NCBI GenBank assembly: GCA_035296325.1
Contig: DATHBD010000016.1
Coordinates: 62,001-126,000 of the forward strand
Origin: DATHBD01 sp035296325
GTDB taxonomy: Bacteria > Actinomycetota > Actinomycetes > Mycobacteriales > Micromonosporaceae
Direction of reading: 5' to 3'
Length of the DNA: 64,000 bases
This document shows positions 44,177 to 52,308 of the stretch, piece after piece (position 1 is the stretch's first letter; each line of letters begins with the position of its first letter). Below the pieces are notes generated by a model that worked only from the letters and a program-made list of their open reading frames with translations, did not search any database and was not told the DNA's origin. The position numbers were made by a program, and so were the translations under genes.

Positions 44177-44650
44177 TCAGCCTCGCGTCGGCGACAGCCG
44201 GATCACCGCCTCGCTGTTGCGCACGGCCACCACCTCGATCCTGATCGCGTTCAGTGTCATCTGCGCCCCGACGCCGCCGCCCGCCTGGAGCATGCCGCCG
44301 TTCGCGACCACATTGACCGACTCGCCATCCGCGATGGACACCGTCAGCCCAGAGACCCGGAATCGCTTGTCGAGGGGTATCTCCAGCCGGCCGGCCAGTA
44401 CGATCTCGCACCTGCCGTCGAAGCAAGCTGCGACGTCCATGCCGTCGGCCGCAGCCGGCGGCGGGGCCGACTGCGGCGGGGCCGACTGCGGCGGGCTGGG
44501 GCTGGGGCTGGGGGTCAGCGACGTCGTCGGCACCGGCGATGCACTTTGCGATGATGCCGTCGGCGGAGGTGAGGAACCGGGTTCGGCCCGCGCACATCCG
44601 GCCGCACCCAGACCGACGACAACAACGGAGATCCATGCTGCGGTGCGCAC
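44177..44650 (-). CDS. Putative lipoprotein of unknown function
   Basis: A 157 aa protein. The signal peptide ends in the lipobox GLGAAGCARA. A Pro/Ser/Thr-rich spacer (about 25-65) with repeated PPQSA units precedes a ~90-residue beta-rich domain with one Cys pair (CFDGRC) and ending EAVIRLSPTRG. The GTG at 44650, six bases after GGGGAG, gives a short typical signal peptide; the frame is open to 44689. The function is unknown. Confidence 0.7.
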   Translation of the reverse strand: MRTAAWISVVVVGLGAAGCARAEPGSSPPPTASSQSASPVPTTSLTPSPSPSPPQSAPPQSAPPPAAADGMDVAACFDGRCEIVLAGRLEIPLDKRFRVSGLTVSIADGESVNVVANGGMLQAGGGVGAQMTLNAIRIEVVAVRNSEAVIRLSPTRG

Positions 44651-44883
44651 ATCCACTCCCCGTGTCGTGGCACGAACCGGTGTTGACACCCTGGCCTCCC
44701 ATGTCCGGCAAGCCGCGACGGCGCCGGTGCGTCGACTGTGAACGTCGACGCTATCCGGCCGGTCGGCCGGATCCTCGGGCTTGACCTGTTGCGGTCACCA
44801 GCGCTCCACAGTCGACTCCGGTCCGGTGAACGCCCGCTGGACAACCGCTCCATTCGCGCTGAACCGCGGTCAACGCATCGCCG

Positions 44884-45939
44884 TTACGATCGGCGCAGTT
44901 CCTCCGCGAGGGTCACGGCCAGCGCATCGGTAACCTCGTTGTCCCGCACTGCGACGCGCAGCCAGTCCGAGCCGAGGCCGGGGAATGTGTCGCCGCGGCG
45001 CAACGCCCACCCGCGGGCACGCATCCGCTCCCGTACTGCGGCACCGTCATCGACCCGGACCAGCACGAAGCTGGCGGCTGGATGACCGGCCACCACCACG
45101 CCGAGGCGGCGTAGGGCATCGACGAGGTGGTCGCGTCGAGCGGCCAGAGTGACCGCGTGGCGCTGCGCCTCGTCCACCGCCGCGGCGGTGGAGCAAGCCT
45201 CCAGCGCGGCCAACGCCGGGGTGGAGACCGGCCACAGCGGCTGCGCTGCGGCGAGTTGTTCCACGATCTCGCGCCCGGCCAGGACATATCCCACCCTGAG
45301 GCCGGCCAACGCCCACGTCTTGGTGAGGCTGCGCACGACGACGAGCCCCGGCAGGTCCGACCGGGAGGCCAGGGATTCCGGCTCGCCCGGCACGCAGTCG
45401 GAAAACGCCTCGTCAACCACCAGGAGGCGCCCCGGGCGGGCGAGCTGACTGAGTTGCGCCGCCGGGTGCAGGGTCGAGGTGGGATTCGTAGGGTTCCCCA
45501 CCACGACCAGGTCGGCGTCGGACGGCACACGGTCCGGGTGCAGGCGGAATCCGTCGGAGGCGTCCAGGAGGACCCGGTGCACCTGGTGGCCGGCCGCGGC
45601 GAGCGCCGCCTCGGGCTCGGTGAACTGTGGGTGCACCACGACCGTCCGGCCACCCGCCCGGCCCGCGCGCACCGCACGCGCCAGGAGTACGAACGCCTCG
45701 GCGGCCCCGGCCGTGAGCAGCACCTCGGTCGGCTCCCGGCCATGCCTGGCGGCTACCGCCGCCCGCGCCGCCGACTGGTCCGGGTAGGCGGCGAGGGATC
45801 CCATCGCCGCACTCAGGCGGGCGGTCAGCCACGCCGGTGCGGGATCGGTACGGACGTTCACCGCGAGATCGACGAGGCCGGGACCGGTCTCGGTATCGCC
45901 GTGATGGCGCAGGTCGTACGCCGGCCGTTCAGGGCGCAT
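44884..45939 (-). CDS. cobC: CobC-like PLP-dependent aminotransferase (Rv2231c family)
   Basis: A 351 aa fold-type I PLP enzyme. The PLP lysine is in VVRSLTKTWALAGLRVGY, preceded by VVGNPTNPTSTLHPA and LLVVDEAFSDCVPGE. The C-terminal Arg is in SDWLRVAVRDNE. It belongs to the histidinol-phosphate aminotransferase-like group annotated CobC/CobD (threonine-phosphate decarboxylase) in actinomycetes. No other cobalamin gene lies nearby, so the role in B12 synthesis is from family alone. ATG at 45939 with GGTGGGG eight bases upstream is preferred over GTG at 45948. Confidence 0.82.
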   Translation of the reverse strand: MRPERPAYDLRHHGDTETGPGLVDLAVNVRTDPAPAWLTARLSAAMGSLAAYPDQSAARAAVAARHGREPTEVLLTAGAAEAFVLLARAVRAGRAGGRTVVVHPQFTEPEAALAAAGHQVHRVLLDASDGFRLHPDRVPSDADLVVVGNPTNPTSTLHPAAQLSQLARPGRLLVVDEAFSDCVPGEPESLASRSDLPGLVVVRSLTKTWALAGLRVGYVLAGREIVEQLAAAQPLWPVSTPALAALEACSTAAAVDEAQRHAVTLAARRDHLVDALRRLGVVVAGHPAASFVLVRVDDGAAVRERMRARGWALRRGDTFPGLGSDWLRVAVRDNEVTDALAVTLAEELRRS

Positions 45940-45972
45940 GACGTGCACCCCACCATGTGCCCCGGGACAGCG

Positions 45973-46938
45973 TCAAACCGAGGGATCCACCGCCGCCAGG
46001 AATGCCGGCCGTCCGCCCAGTACCCCGTCGCGGAGCACGGCGTGCACGCCGACCACCTGGTTGACGATCTGGGTGATCCGCAGGTCCACTGCCACACTCG
46101 ACAGCGCGACGGCATCCGGCCGGGACAACCCGTGCAGCCGGGCCATCAGCGCGAACATCGACTCGAGCGCTTCGAAGGTGGCGTCGTCCAGCGTGGTACC
46201 CAGGCCCATGGTGAGCCAGCCGTCGGCGATGCGCGCCACCGGACCGGTGAGCGGGAAGTCGTCAAGCACCTGGAACGTCAGGGACACCCGATCCATCGGG
46301 CACTCGATCGCCGTCCCACCGACCTCGCCGTCGCCCTGCGCCGCGTGCCCGTCGCCCACCGAGAAAAGCGCGCCGTCGACCGGGATCGGCAGCATCAGAG
46401 TGCTGCCGGCAACGAGTTCCTTGCAGTCGAGGTTGCCACCGTGTCGCCGGGGCGGAATCGTCGAGTGCTCGCCGGGCTCGGCCGGTGGCATGCCGAGCAC
46501 ACCCAGGAACGGTCGGAGTGCGACGGTATGGCCGAGATGGTTGCGACCCGTCATTGCCGCCGGATCGAGATCCCAGGTGTGCACCGCCCCGGCGTCCTCG
46601 ATGCCGTACCGGTGGTTGACCGGGCTCGGCCAGCCGCCCGCCACGGTGGTGCCCCAGGTGGCCGGGACCACATCGTCGATCCGCACGCAGAGGGTGCCTC
46701 CAACCGAAGCGCCCCGCACCGCGACGGGTCCGACGAGCGCGTGGCCGAACTCGGGCCGGTGCTGGGGAACGCGCGGACGGTCCGGGAACGGCCCGCCGGT
46801 GTACGGGCCAGCCGACCACCAAGAGTCCAGCGTCCGGAATGTCACGGTGTCGCCCGGGTCGACCGTGAGCACCGGCGGATACTGCGCCGAAAAGTACCCG
46901 TGCAGCGTCCGGTCATCGGGCTCGAGACGGTGCTCCAT
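45973..46938 (-). CDS. Acetamidase/formamidase family protein
   Basis: A 321 aa FmdA/AmdA-family amidase. Family stretches include VLTVDPGDTVTFRTLDSW, HTWDLDPA, the conserved acidic/His region GALFSVGDGHAAQGDGEVGG, and TAIECPMD. These enzymes release ammonia from formamide or acetamide. The start at 46938 lies shortly after a G-rich tract; GTG at 46950 is an alternative. No amide transporter is adjacent. Confidence 0.88.
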   Translation of the reverse strand: MEHRLEPDDRTLHGYFSAQYPPVLTVDPGDTVTFRTLDSWWSAGPYTGGPFPDRPRVPQHRPEFGHALVGPVAVRGASVGGTLCVRIDDVVPATWGTTVAGGWPSPVNHRYGIEDAGAVHTWDLDPAAMTGRNHLGHTVALRPFLGVLGMPPAEPGEHSTIPPRRHGGNLDCKELVAGSTLMLPIPVDGALFSVGDGHAAQGDGEVGGTAIECPMDRVSLTFQVLDDFPLTGPVARIADGWLTMGLGTTLDDATFEALESMFALMARLHGLSRPDAVALSSVAVDLRITQIVNQVVGVHAVLRDGVLGGRPAFLAAVDPSV

Positions 46939-46986
46939 CACGTCGAGTACACCACAGGTCGTCGGCCCTGGGCGCCCCAGCCAGCC

Positions 46987-47009
46987 GGGCGGGCGGGCGG
47001 GCGGGCGGG
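46987..47009 (+). promoter_or_regulatory. G-quadruplex-type tract upstream of the acetamidase gene
   Basis: Six GGG runs separated by single C bases on the plus strand, 49 bp before the leftward acetamidase start. The sequence meets the strict intramolecular quadruplex pattern. Its role is unknown. Confidence 0.6.
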
Positions 47010-47086
47010 AACGTAGCCGTCGAGCGCGACGACTTCGTCGCGACCAGCGCCGTTCTGAGCCCGCCCCTCGGGCCGCTTGCTGCGCC

Positions 47087-48085
47087 CTAGCCGACCTTGA
47101 GGGCCAGCTTCCCGACGTAGTGATCACCTAGGGCGCGATGGGCCTCGTCAACCCGCTCCACCGGGAAGGTCCGGGCGACGTGGACCTCGAAGGCGTTCGC
47201 CTCGATGATGCCGTTCAGCCGATCGGTGGCGGTGCGGCTTCGATCGCCGTCGTAGTACGACACCGTCGCACCCGGCAACGTCACCGGCACGGGCAGGACA
47301 CCGTTCGGCCAGGCGATCCGTCCCGAGTTCTTGATCGCTGAGAGCGACCGTTCGACAGTCTCACCTCCCGCGGTGACCAGAGCCACGTCGAGCCCACCTG
47401 GTGCGAACTCCAATGCCGCAGCCAACACATCGCGTTTGCGGCCGTCGATGGCCGCGTCGGCGCCCAGTCGCCGGGCCAAGGCGACACCGTCGTCGCCGGA
47501 GGCCACCGCCAAGACTCGGATGCCACTGAACCGCGCCAGTTGCACGGCCATGTGCCCGATGCCCCCGCTGGCCCCGAAAACCATCAGTGTCTCGTCCGGC
47601 CGAAGGCCGAGCAGATTGAGGCCACTCAGTGCAGTCAGGGCATCCCACGGCATCGCGCCGGCCTGTTCGGTCGGCACACGGTCCGGCACACGCGCCACGA
47701 ACTCCGCCTCAACCACGCCGTACTCGGCGTAGAAGCCGCCACGCGGCACCGGCATCGTCGCAGCGTAGACCCGCTCGCCTACGGCAAACCGGGTGACGTT
47801 GCGTCCGACCGCGGCCACCGTGCCCGCCCCGTCCCAGCCGAGAACATAGGGGAAGGTCGACGCGCCACCGAAGGCGCCGTCGAAGTCGCCCTCCCGCTCG
47901 GCCGCGTCCCATGATCCGATCCCTGCGAACTCCACCCGGATGAGGACGTCGTCCTCGCCGACCTCTGGGAGCGGTATCCGGCGTGACGAGAGTTCGTCGA
48001 CTCCGCCAAACCGGTCAAGGACGACCGCGTTCATCTGCGGCCCCACCATCGTGCTGACCGCTGTGTGCTCGACTCTGCTGTCCAT
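47087..48085 (-). CDS. NADP-dependent zinc-independent alcohol dehydrogenase/quinone reductase
   Basis: A 332 aa MDR enzyme. GroES-like part: VEFAGIGSWDAAEREGDF and GWDGAGTVAAVG. Nucleotide loop: MVFGASGGIGHMAVQLARFS, then ARRLGADAAIDG. Zinc ligands are absent. It resembles, but is not closely similar to, the oxidoreductase at 2213-3139. The start at 48085 has AGGAG seven bases upstream; the frame is open to 48208 but would cross the operators. It is divergent from a MarR regulator with two matched boxes between, so its expression is probably derepressed by an aromatic or reactive compound. Confidence 0.9.
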   Translation of the reverse strand: MDSRVEHTAVSTMVGPQMNAVVLDRFGGVDELSSRRIPLPEVGEDDVLIRVEFAGIGSWDAAEREGDFDGAFGGASTFPYVLGWDGAGTVAAVGRNVTRFAVGERVYAATMPVPRGGFYAEYGVVEAEFVARVPDRVPTEQAGAMPWDALTALSGLNLLGLRPDETLMVFGASGGIGHMAVQLARFSGIRVLAVASGDDGVALARRLGADAAIDGRKRDVLAAALEFAPGGLDVALVTAGGETVERSLSAIKNSGRIAWPNGVLPVPVTLPGATVSYYDGDRSRTATDRLNGIIEANAFEVHVARTFPVERVDEAHRALGDHYVGKLALKVG

Positions 48086-48100
48086 CGGTTCTCCTATTTG

Positions 48101-48115
48101 CTTGAGTGAGTCAAG
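48101..48115. promoter_or_regulatory. MarR operator box 1
   Basis: CTTGAGTGAGTCAAG, an inverted repeat with arms CTTGA/TCAAG. It lies 16 bp upstream of the oxidoreductase start and matches box 2 at 12 of 15 positions. Confidence 0.7.
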
Positions 48116-48134
48116 GATTATTGGAGCACAGGTG

Positions 48135-48149
48135 TTTAAGTGAATCAAG
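48135..48149. promoter_or_regulatory. MarR operator box 2
   Basis: TTTAAGTGAATCAAG, a degenerate copy of box 1 with centres 34 bp apart (about three helical turns). It lies 25 bp before the marR start, suggesting control of both promoters by one regulator. Confidence 0.65.
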
Positions 48150-48174
48150 TAACTCCCGTGGCTAGGCTGGAGCC

Positions 48175-48597
48175 ATGGCGCTGCCGACCGGACCTGTAGC
48201 GACCTCATCCGAGGTCGAGGCCGTCTTGTTCGACCTGGTCGACGTATACGACCGCGCGTACGAGGCAGCCGCTGCCCAGCTGTCGCTCAGCCCGGCGCAG
48301 GCGTGTGTGCTCGGCCGGCTCGACGAGCGACGCGGCATGGGCGCCTTGGCCGAGGAACTCGGCTGCGATGCCTCCAACATCACCCAGATCGTCGCGCGTC
48401 TCGAAGCGCTCGGCCTGGTGGCCCGCGAACGGAATCCTCTCGACCGCCGGGCCCGACTCGTCGCGCGAACCCCCCGGGGAGACGAGATCAACCGCCGGTT
48501 CGCCGCAGCCTTCACCTTCGCCCGCACAGCGGTCGGACGACTCTCACCCGACGAACAGGACCAGTTGACGGCATTGCTGCGAAAGGCACTGGGCTGA
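48175..48597 (+). CDS. MarR family transcriptional regulator
   Basis: A 140 aa winged-helix regulator. The recognition region is ALAEELGCDASNITQIVARL, followed by the wing ARERNPLDRRARLVARTPRG, and a C-terminal dimerisation helix with LSPDEQDQLTALLRKAL. It is divergent from the oxidoreductase gene, with two operator-like boxes in the 89 bp gap. CTGGAG lies just upstream of the ATG. Confidence 0.92.
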   Translation: MALPTGPVATSSEVEAVLFDLVDVYDRAYEAAAAQLSLSPAQACVLGRLDERRGMGALAEELGCDASNITQIVARLEALGLVARERNPLDRRARLVARTPRGDEINRRFAAAFTFARTAVGRLSPDEQDQLTALLRKALG

Positions 48598-48907
48598 CCG
48601 GCGGGAGTGCTGAACACCAGCTCGGATTCGTGGCACCAGCCCACCGGGGCGTTGATCATTCGGTGCATCGCGAATGAACGCCAAGCCGTCGCCCGACGGG
48701 TCCCGGCCACCGAAGTCATCCGACCGGCGCTCCGTCCCGAACTGTGGACGCGTGACGTGGCGCAACGGCTCAGCTCCCTCACGTTTCCGCAGCTCAGCGA
48801 CAGGGCGGCGAGTCGATTTGATGGCGCAGCACTGAGCGCTTCCTGGTATTCCCACGTAAATAGTAGGATTACGAGGCTGGACGACCGCAAGGGCGGAGGG
48901 AGTGGTG
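48598..48907 (+). promoter_or_regulatory. 310-bp region with the GntR-operon promoter
   Basis: The left 250 bp show nothing convincing. TAGGAT at 48864-48869 is a good actinobacterial -10 hexamer, 38 bp before the first possible GntR start. GTAA and TTAC at 48856-48859 and 48869-48872 flank it symmetrically and could be the GntR operator. Confidence 0.45.
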
Positions 48908-49699
48908 ATGCGTAGCGAACAGCCAGCGGTCGCCGCTCTTGGCGAGGCCCGCCGGCGCCGCGCCGATCTGGCCCGCCAGGTCGCCGCGGTGCTGCGCCAC
49001 CAGGTGCTCGCGGCCGGATTTCACGCCGGGCCACTGCCGAAGGAGCAGGAGTTGTGCCGCGAGTTCAATGTCTCGCGGAACACCGTGCGGGAGGCGCTGT
49101 CGTTGCTCGCGACGGAGGGTCTGATCCAGCGGGCGCCGGGAGTGGGGACGACGGCGTTGACCGGCAAGTACCCGCACGGCCTGCACCGGCTGCTCGGACT
49201 GGCCGAAACGCTGCATCCGCATGGCGAAATCACCAATGAGGTGCGCGCCGCGGCGCTGACCCGCGCACCGGCCGCGGTCGCGGACCGGCTCGGCCTACCG
49301 CCCAACGAGCAGGTGGTGTACCTGGAGCGGCTCCGCCATCTGGATGGGCGTCCGCTTTCGCTGGACCTGACCTACCTGCCCCGTGACATCGGGGAGCCGT
49401 TGCTCACGGCCGACCTCACGCGCCAGGACATCTTCGTGTTGATCGAGCGGATCACCGGGCAACCGCTCGGTACGGCAGACATGTCGTTCGAGGCGGTCAA
49501 CGCCGATCCGCATTCGGCTGCGCTGCTGGACACCGGCGACCGGGCGGCGCTGCTCATGGTGGAGCGGTTGACGCATCTGGCCGACGGGCGCCCGGTGGAC
49601 CTGGAGTGGATCCGCTTCCGCGGTGACCGGCTGACCATGCACGGCCAGTTGCAACGTGGCGCTCCCCATCCCACCCGGGCCCCATCCGACTGTTGCTGA
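48908..49699 (+). CDS. GntR/HutC-type regulator (UTRA domain)
   Basis: A 263 aa regulator. The N-terminal winged helix (about 15-85) contains GPLPKEQELCREFNVSRNTV and REALSLLATEGLIQRAPGVG. The UTRA effector domain (about 100-255) includes YLERLRHLDGRPLSLDLTYL and the terminal VDLEWIRFRGDRL. HutC-type proteins sense a small molecule related to the pathway they control. It lies 71 bp upstream of the ferredoxin and in the same direction, so it probably regulates the whole cluster to 55756. ATG at 48908 is chosen behind GCGGAGGG; two GTG codons directly precede it. Confidence 0.9.
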   Translation: MRSEQPAVAALGEARRRRADLARQVAAVLRHQVLAAGFHAGPLPKEQELCREFNVSRNTVREALSLLATEGLIQRAPGVGTTALTGKYPHGLHRLLGLAETLHPHGEITNEVRAAALTRAPAAVADRLGLPPNEQVVYLERLRHLDGRPLSLDLTYLPRDIGEPLLTADLTRQDIFVLIERITGQPLGTADMSFEAVNADPHSAALLDTGDRAALLMVERLTHLADGRPVDLEWIRFRGDRLTMHGQLQRGAPHPTRAPSDCC

Positions 49700-49770
49700 T
49701 CGACGTCGGCACACCGCGCATCGACGCGTGGTCCGGACACCACACATCACCACAGCGAGGAGAGCCTTTC

Positions 49771-49998
49771 ATGGCGCTGATCAACCAGCGAGTCGACGTG
49801 CCGGTGACGATCGACAAAGCGCTCTGCATCGACGGCTGCACGCTCTGCGTGGACATGTGCCCGCTGGATTCGCTGGCGATCGGCCCGGACGACAACAAGG
49901 CGTACATGCACGTGGATGAGTGCTGGTACTGCGGTCCGTGCGCCGCCCGATGCCCGACCGGGGCAGTCACCGTCAACATGCCGTACCTGCTCAGGTAA
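49771..49998 (+). CDS. Two-cluster ferredoxin (2x[4Fe-4S]), AprB-like
   Basis: A 75 aa ferredoxin. Cluster motif 1 is CIDGCTLCVDMCPL, with CxxxC where CxxC is usual; motif 2 is CWYCGPCAARCPTG. The linker NKAYMHVDECW recalls the small subunit of adenylylsulfate reductase. It probably passes electrons to or from the flavoprotein at 53072. The start at 49771 follows GCGAGGAGAG. The frame is open back to 49693 but that part is not ferredoxin-like. Confidence 0.88.
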   Translation: MALINQRVDVPVTIDKALCIDGCTLCVDMCPLDSLAIGPDDNKAYMHVDECWYCGPCAARCPTGAVTVNMPYLLR

Positions 49999-50011
49999 GG
50001 GAAGCAGCCAG

Positions 50012-51439
50012 ATGAAACGCCCTACGAAGCCCGCCGTCGTGGTCCTTGCCGTCGTCGCCGCCGCGACGTCGGCATGCAGCGTGGCGGGGAACGCCGCCGA
50101 GGGTTCGGCGCAGCCGGTCGTGGTCGGTTACCAGTCCAAGACCATCAACACAGTGACGGCCGGGACGCTCATGCGCTCCCGGGGGGACTTCGAAAAGCGA
50201 CTGTCCGAACTCGGCCGGAAGACCGGCAAGAAGTACGCCGTCACCTGGCAGGACTATGACACCGGCGCGCCGATCACCGCACAGATGATGGCGGGCAAGA
50301 TCGACATCGGCTCGATGGGCGACTACCCGCTCCTCATCAACGCGGCACGCGGCCAGCAGAGCGCGGAGACGCGCACCAAGCTGGTCTCAGTGACCGGGTA
50401 CAACATGCGCGGGGCCCTCAACAGCATCGTCGTGGCTCCGAACTCACCGATTCGTACGCTGACCGACCTGCGCGGGAAGACGGTGTCGGCCAGCGTCGGA
50501 TCAGCCGGCCACGGCCTCCTCGTGCAGGCTGCCGGCAAAGCCGGCCTGGACGCGACCAACGACTTCAAGACGGAGAACCAGCAACCCCAGGTCGGGGCTT
50601 CGGCCCTGCAGGCCGGTGCCGTCGCAGCGCTGTCGCAGTTCGTGGCCTGGCCCGGATTGCTGGTCCACCAGAACCAGGCGACCATGCTGTACGACGGCGG
50701 CGCACTGGGCGTCCCGACGCTGCACGGTGTGGTGGTGCGGGAGCGATTCGCCACCGACCACGACGACGTTCTGCGCGCGTTCCTGCAGGCACAGATCGAC
50801 GCCACGAGATACCTGCACGAGGAGCCGCTGGCGGCCGCCAAGAGCGTCGCCGAGGCCACCGGGTTGCCGCCCGAGGTGGTGTATCTCTACAACGGCCGCA
50901 ACGGCATCGCCACCTTCGACACCACCGTCAAGCCCGCGCTGCGCGACGCGCTGGCCCAGGACATCCCATTTCTCAAGTCCATCGGCGTGCTCCAGCAGGT
51001 CGATCTCGGTGCGTTCGTGGACGACAGCGCCATCCGCGCCGTCGTTGGCAGCGCATACGAGCGTGACGTCACCACCACCACGAACCCGGCCGCTGTCACC
51101 GGCACCGACCCGACCTGCAACCGCGACGTGAGCGACCCCGCGCAGGCCGGCGAGGTGTGGCCGGCCGACTCTGACACCACTCAGCCTGCGGCCACTCCCA
51201 CCTGCCTACTGCGGGCGATCAAGGCCGCTGGTAAGGCGCCACGCGCGGCGTACGTGCCGGACGCGACCACGGGGACCCGCTGGTTCGCCGACAAGGCGGT
51301 ATGGGTTCGCGACCCGGCGGCGGCTGAGCAGGACCGGTTCAAGCCGTTCACCACCGCCGAAGCCGCCGCGTCCTATCTCGCCGGCCACCCCGGCTCCACC
51401 CAGCTCTCGTACGCCGACGCGCTGGCAGGCTCGGCATGA
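50012..51439 (+). CDS. ABC transporter substrate-binding lipoprotein with NosL-like C-terminal segment
   Basis: A 475 aa SsuA/TauA/NMT1-type binding protein. It has a lipobox (AATSACSVAG), the family strands VVVGYQSKTINTVTAG and AGKIDIGSMGDYPLLI, and TLTDLRGKTVSASVGSAGHG. Residues about 400-475, outside the normal fold, resemble a NosL domain: DATTGTRWFADKAVWV and FKPFTTAEAAASYLAGHPG. NosL-like domains are linked to copper/nitrous-oxide and other periplasmic metal chemistry; here the fusion may mean metal-assisted capture. It starts 13 bp after the ferredoxin stop and overlaps the permease start (ATGA). Confidence 0.87.
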   Translation: MKRPTKPAVVVLAVVAAATSACSVAGNAAEGSAQPVVVGYQSKTINTVTAGTLMRSRGDFEKRLSELGRKTGKKYAVTWQDYDTGAPITAQMMAGKIDIGSMGDYPLLINAARGQQSAETRTKLVSVTGYNMRGALNSIVVAPNSPIRTLTDLRGKTVSASVGSAGHGLLVQAAGKAGLDATNDFKTENQQPQVGASALQAGAVAALSQFVAWPGLLVHQNQATMLYDGGALGVPTLHGVVVRERFATDHDDVLRAFLQAQIDATRYLHEEPLAAAKSVAEATGLPPEVVYLYNGRNGIATFDTTVKPALRDALAQDIPFLKSIGVLQQVDLGAFVDDSAIRAVVGSAYERDVTTTTNPAAVTGTDPTCNRDVSDPAQAGEVWPADSDTTQPAATPTCLLRAIKAAGKAPRAAYVPDATTGTRWFADKAVWVRDPAAAEQDRFKPFTTAEAAASYLAGHPGSTQLSYADALAGSA

Positions 51440-52308
51440 GTACCGTTGCGCTTTCCGGGACGGCGGAGGGCTCCCGCGTGAGTTCGGCTGCGCCGCCGGT
51501 ACCCGGACCGGCCGTGCGCCGCTACCCGACATGGGCCCGCTGGGCGGTGCGACTCGGTTCCCTCCTCACCGCGCTGGCACTCTGGCAGTGGGTCACCGCC
51601 GCGGACATCCACCTCTACGTACGGTTCGACCGGCTCCCCACGCTGACCGAACTCGCCGACTCCCTCGGACGGCACCTGGTCAGCCGGGAGTACTACATCG
51701 ACATCGCGCAGAGCCTGGTCCGCATCCTGACCGGCTTCGCGCTCGCCGCCGTCGCCGGCGTCTGCACCGGGATCGCGCTGGTCCGCTCCCGCCTGCTCGC
51801 CGACGTGCTGCAACCGCTGTTCGAGGTGGTCCGCCCCATTCCGGCGATCGCACTGGTGCCGGTGGCGATCCTGCTCTTTCCTACCAACGAGCAGGGCATC
51901 GTCTTCATCACGTTCACCGCCGCGTTCTTCCCGATCCTGGTCAGCACCCGACACGCGGTCCAGGCGCTGCCGACCGTGTGGGAGGACGCGGTACGGACCA
52001 TGGGTGGTGGCCGCGCACGGATCCTGCGCAGCGTCGTCCTGCCGGGCATCCTGCCCGGCGTGTTCGGCGGGCTCTCGGTCGGCATGGGTGTCGCGTGGAT
52101 CTGCGTCATCTCAGCCGAGATGATTTCCGGCGACTTCGGCATCGGCTACCGGACATGGCAGTCGTACACCATCGTGGACTACCCAGGCGTCCTGATCGGG
52201 ATGGCCACGATCGGCGTGCTCGGCTGGGCCACTTCCGGCGCCGTGGAGATCGCCGGCCGGCGGGCCACCCGTTGGCTGCCCGCCCGAGCACGGGGCAGGT
52301 ACCGGTGA
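51436..52308 (+). CDS. ABC transporter permease (SsuC/TauC type)
   Basis: A 290 aa permease with about six helices. The EAA loop, which contacts the ATPase, reads WEDAVRTMGGGRARILRSVV followed by LPGILPGVFGG. SsuC/TauC permeases import sulfonates, nitrate or similar anions. Both ends overlap neighbours (ATGA upstream, GTGA downstream), so the three transporter genes are tightly coupled. Confidence 0.92.
   Translation: MSTVALSGTAEGSRVSSAAPPVPGPAVRRYPTWARWAVRLGSLLTALALWQWVTAADIHLYVRFDRLPTLTELADSLGRHLVSREYYIDIAQSLVRILTGFALAAVAGVCTGIALVRSRLLADVLQPLFEVVRPIPAIALVPVAILLFPTNEQGIVFITFTAAFFPILVSTRHAVQALPTVWEDAVRTMGGGRARILRSVVLPGILPGVFGGLSVGMGVAWICVISAEMISGDFGIGYRTWQSYTIVDYPGVLIGMATIGVLGWATSGAVEIAGRRATRWLPARARGRYR

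Noticed and set aside
45127..47016. A 629-codon plus-strand frame
   Set aside because: It runs across two well-supported leftward genes (aminotransferase and acetamidase) and has shadow composition (Arg/Gly/His-rich).
48607..48915. A 102-codon plus-strand frame between marR and gntR
   Set aside because: No ribosome site, no family resemblance, and it overlaps the promoter and start of the GntR gene.
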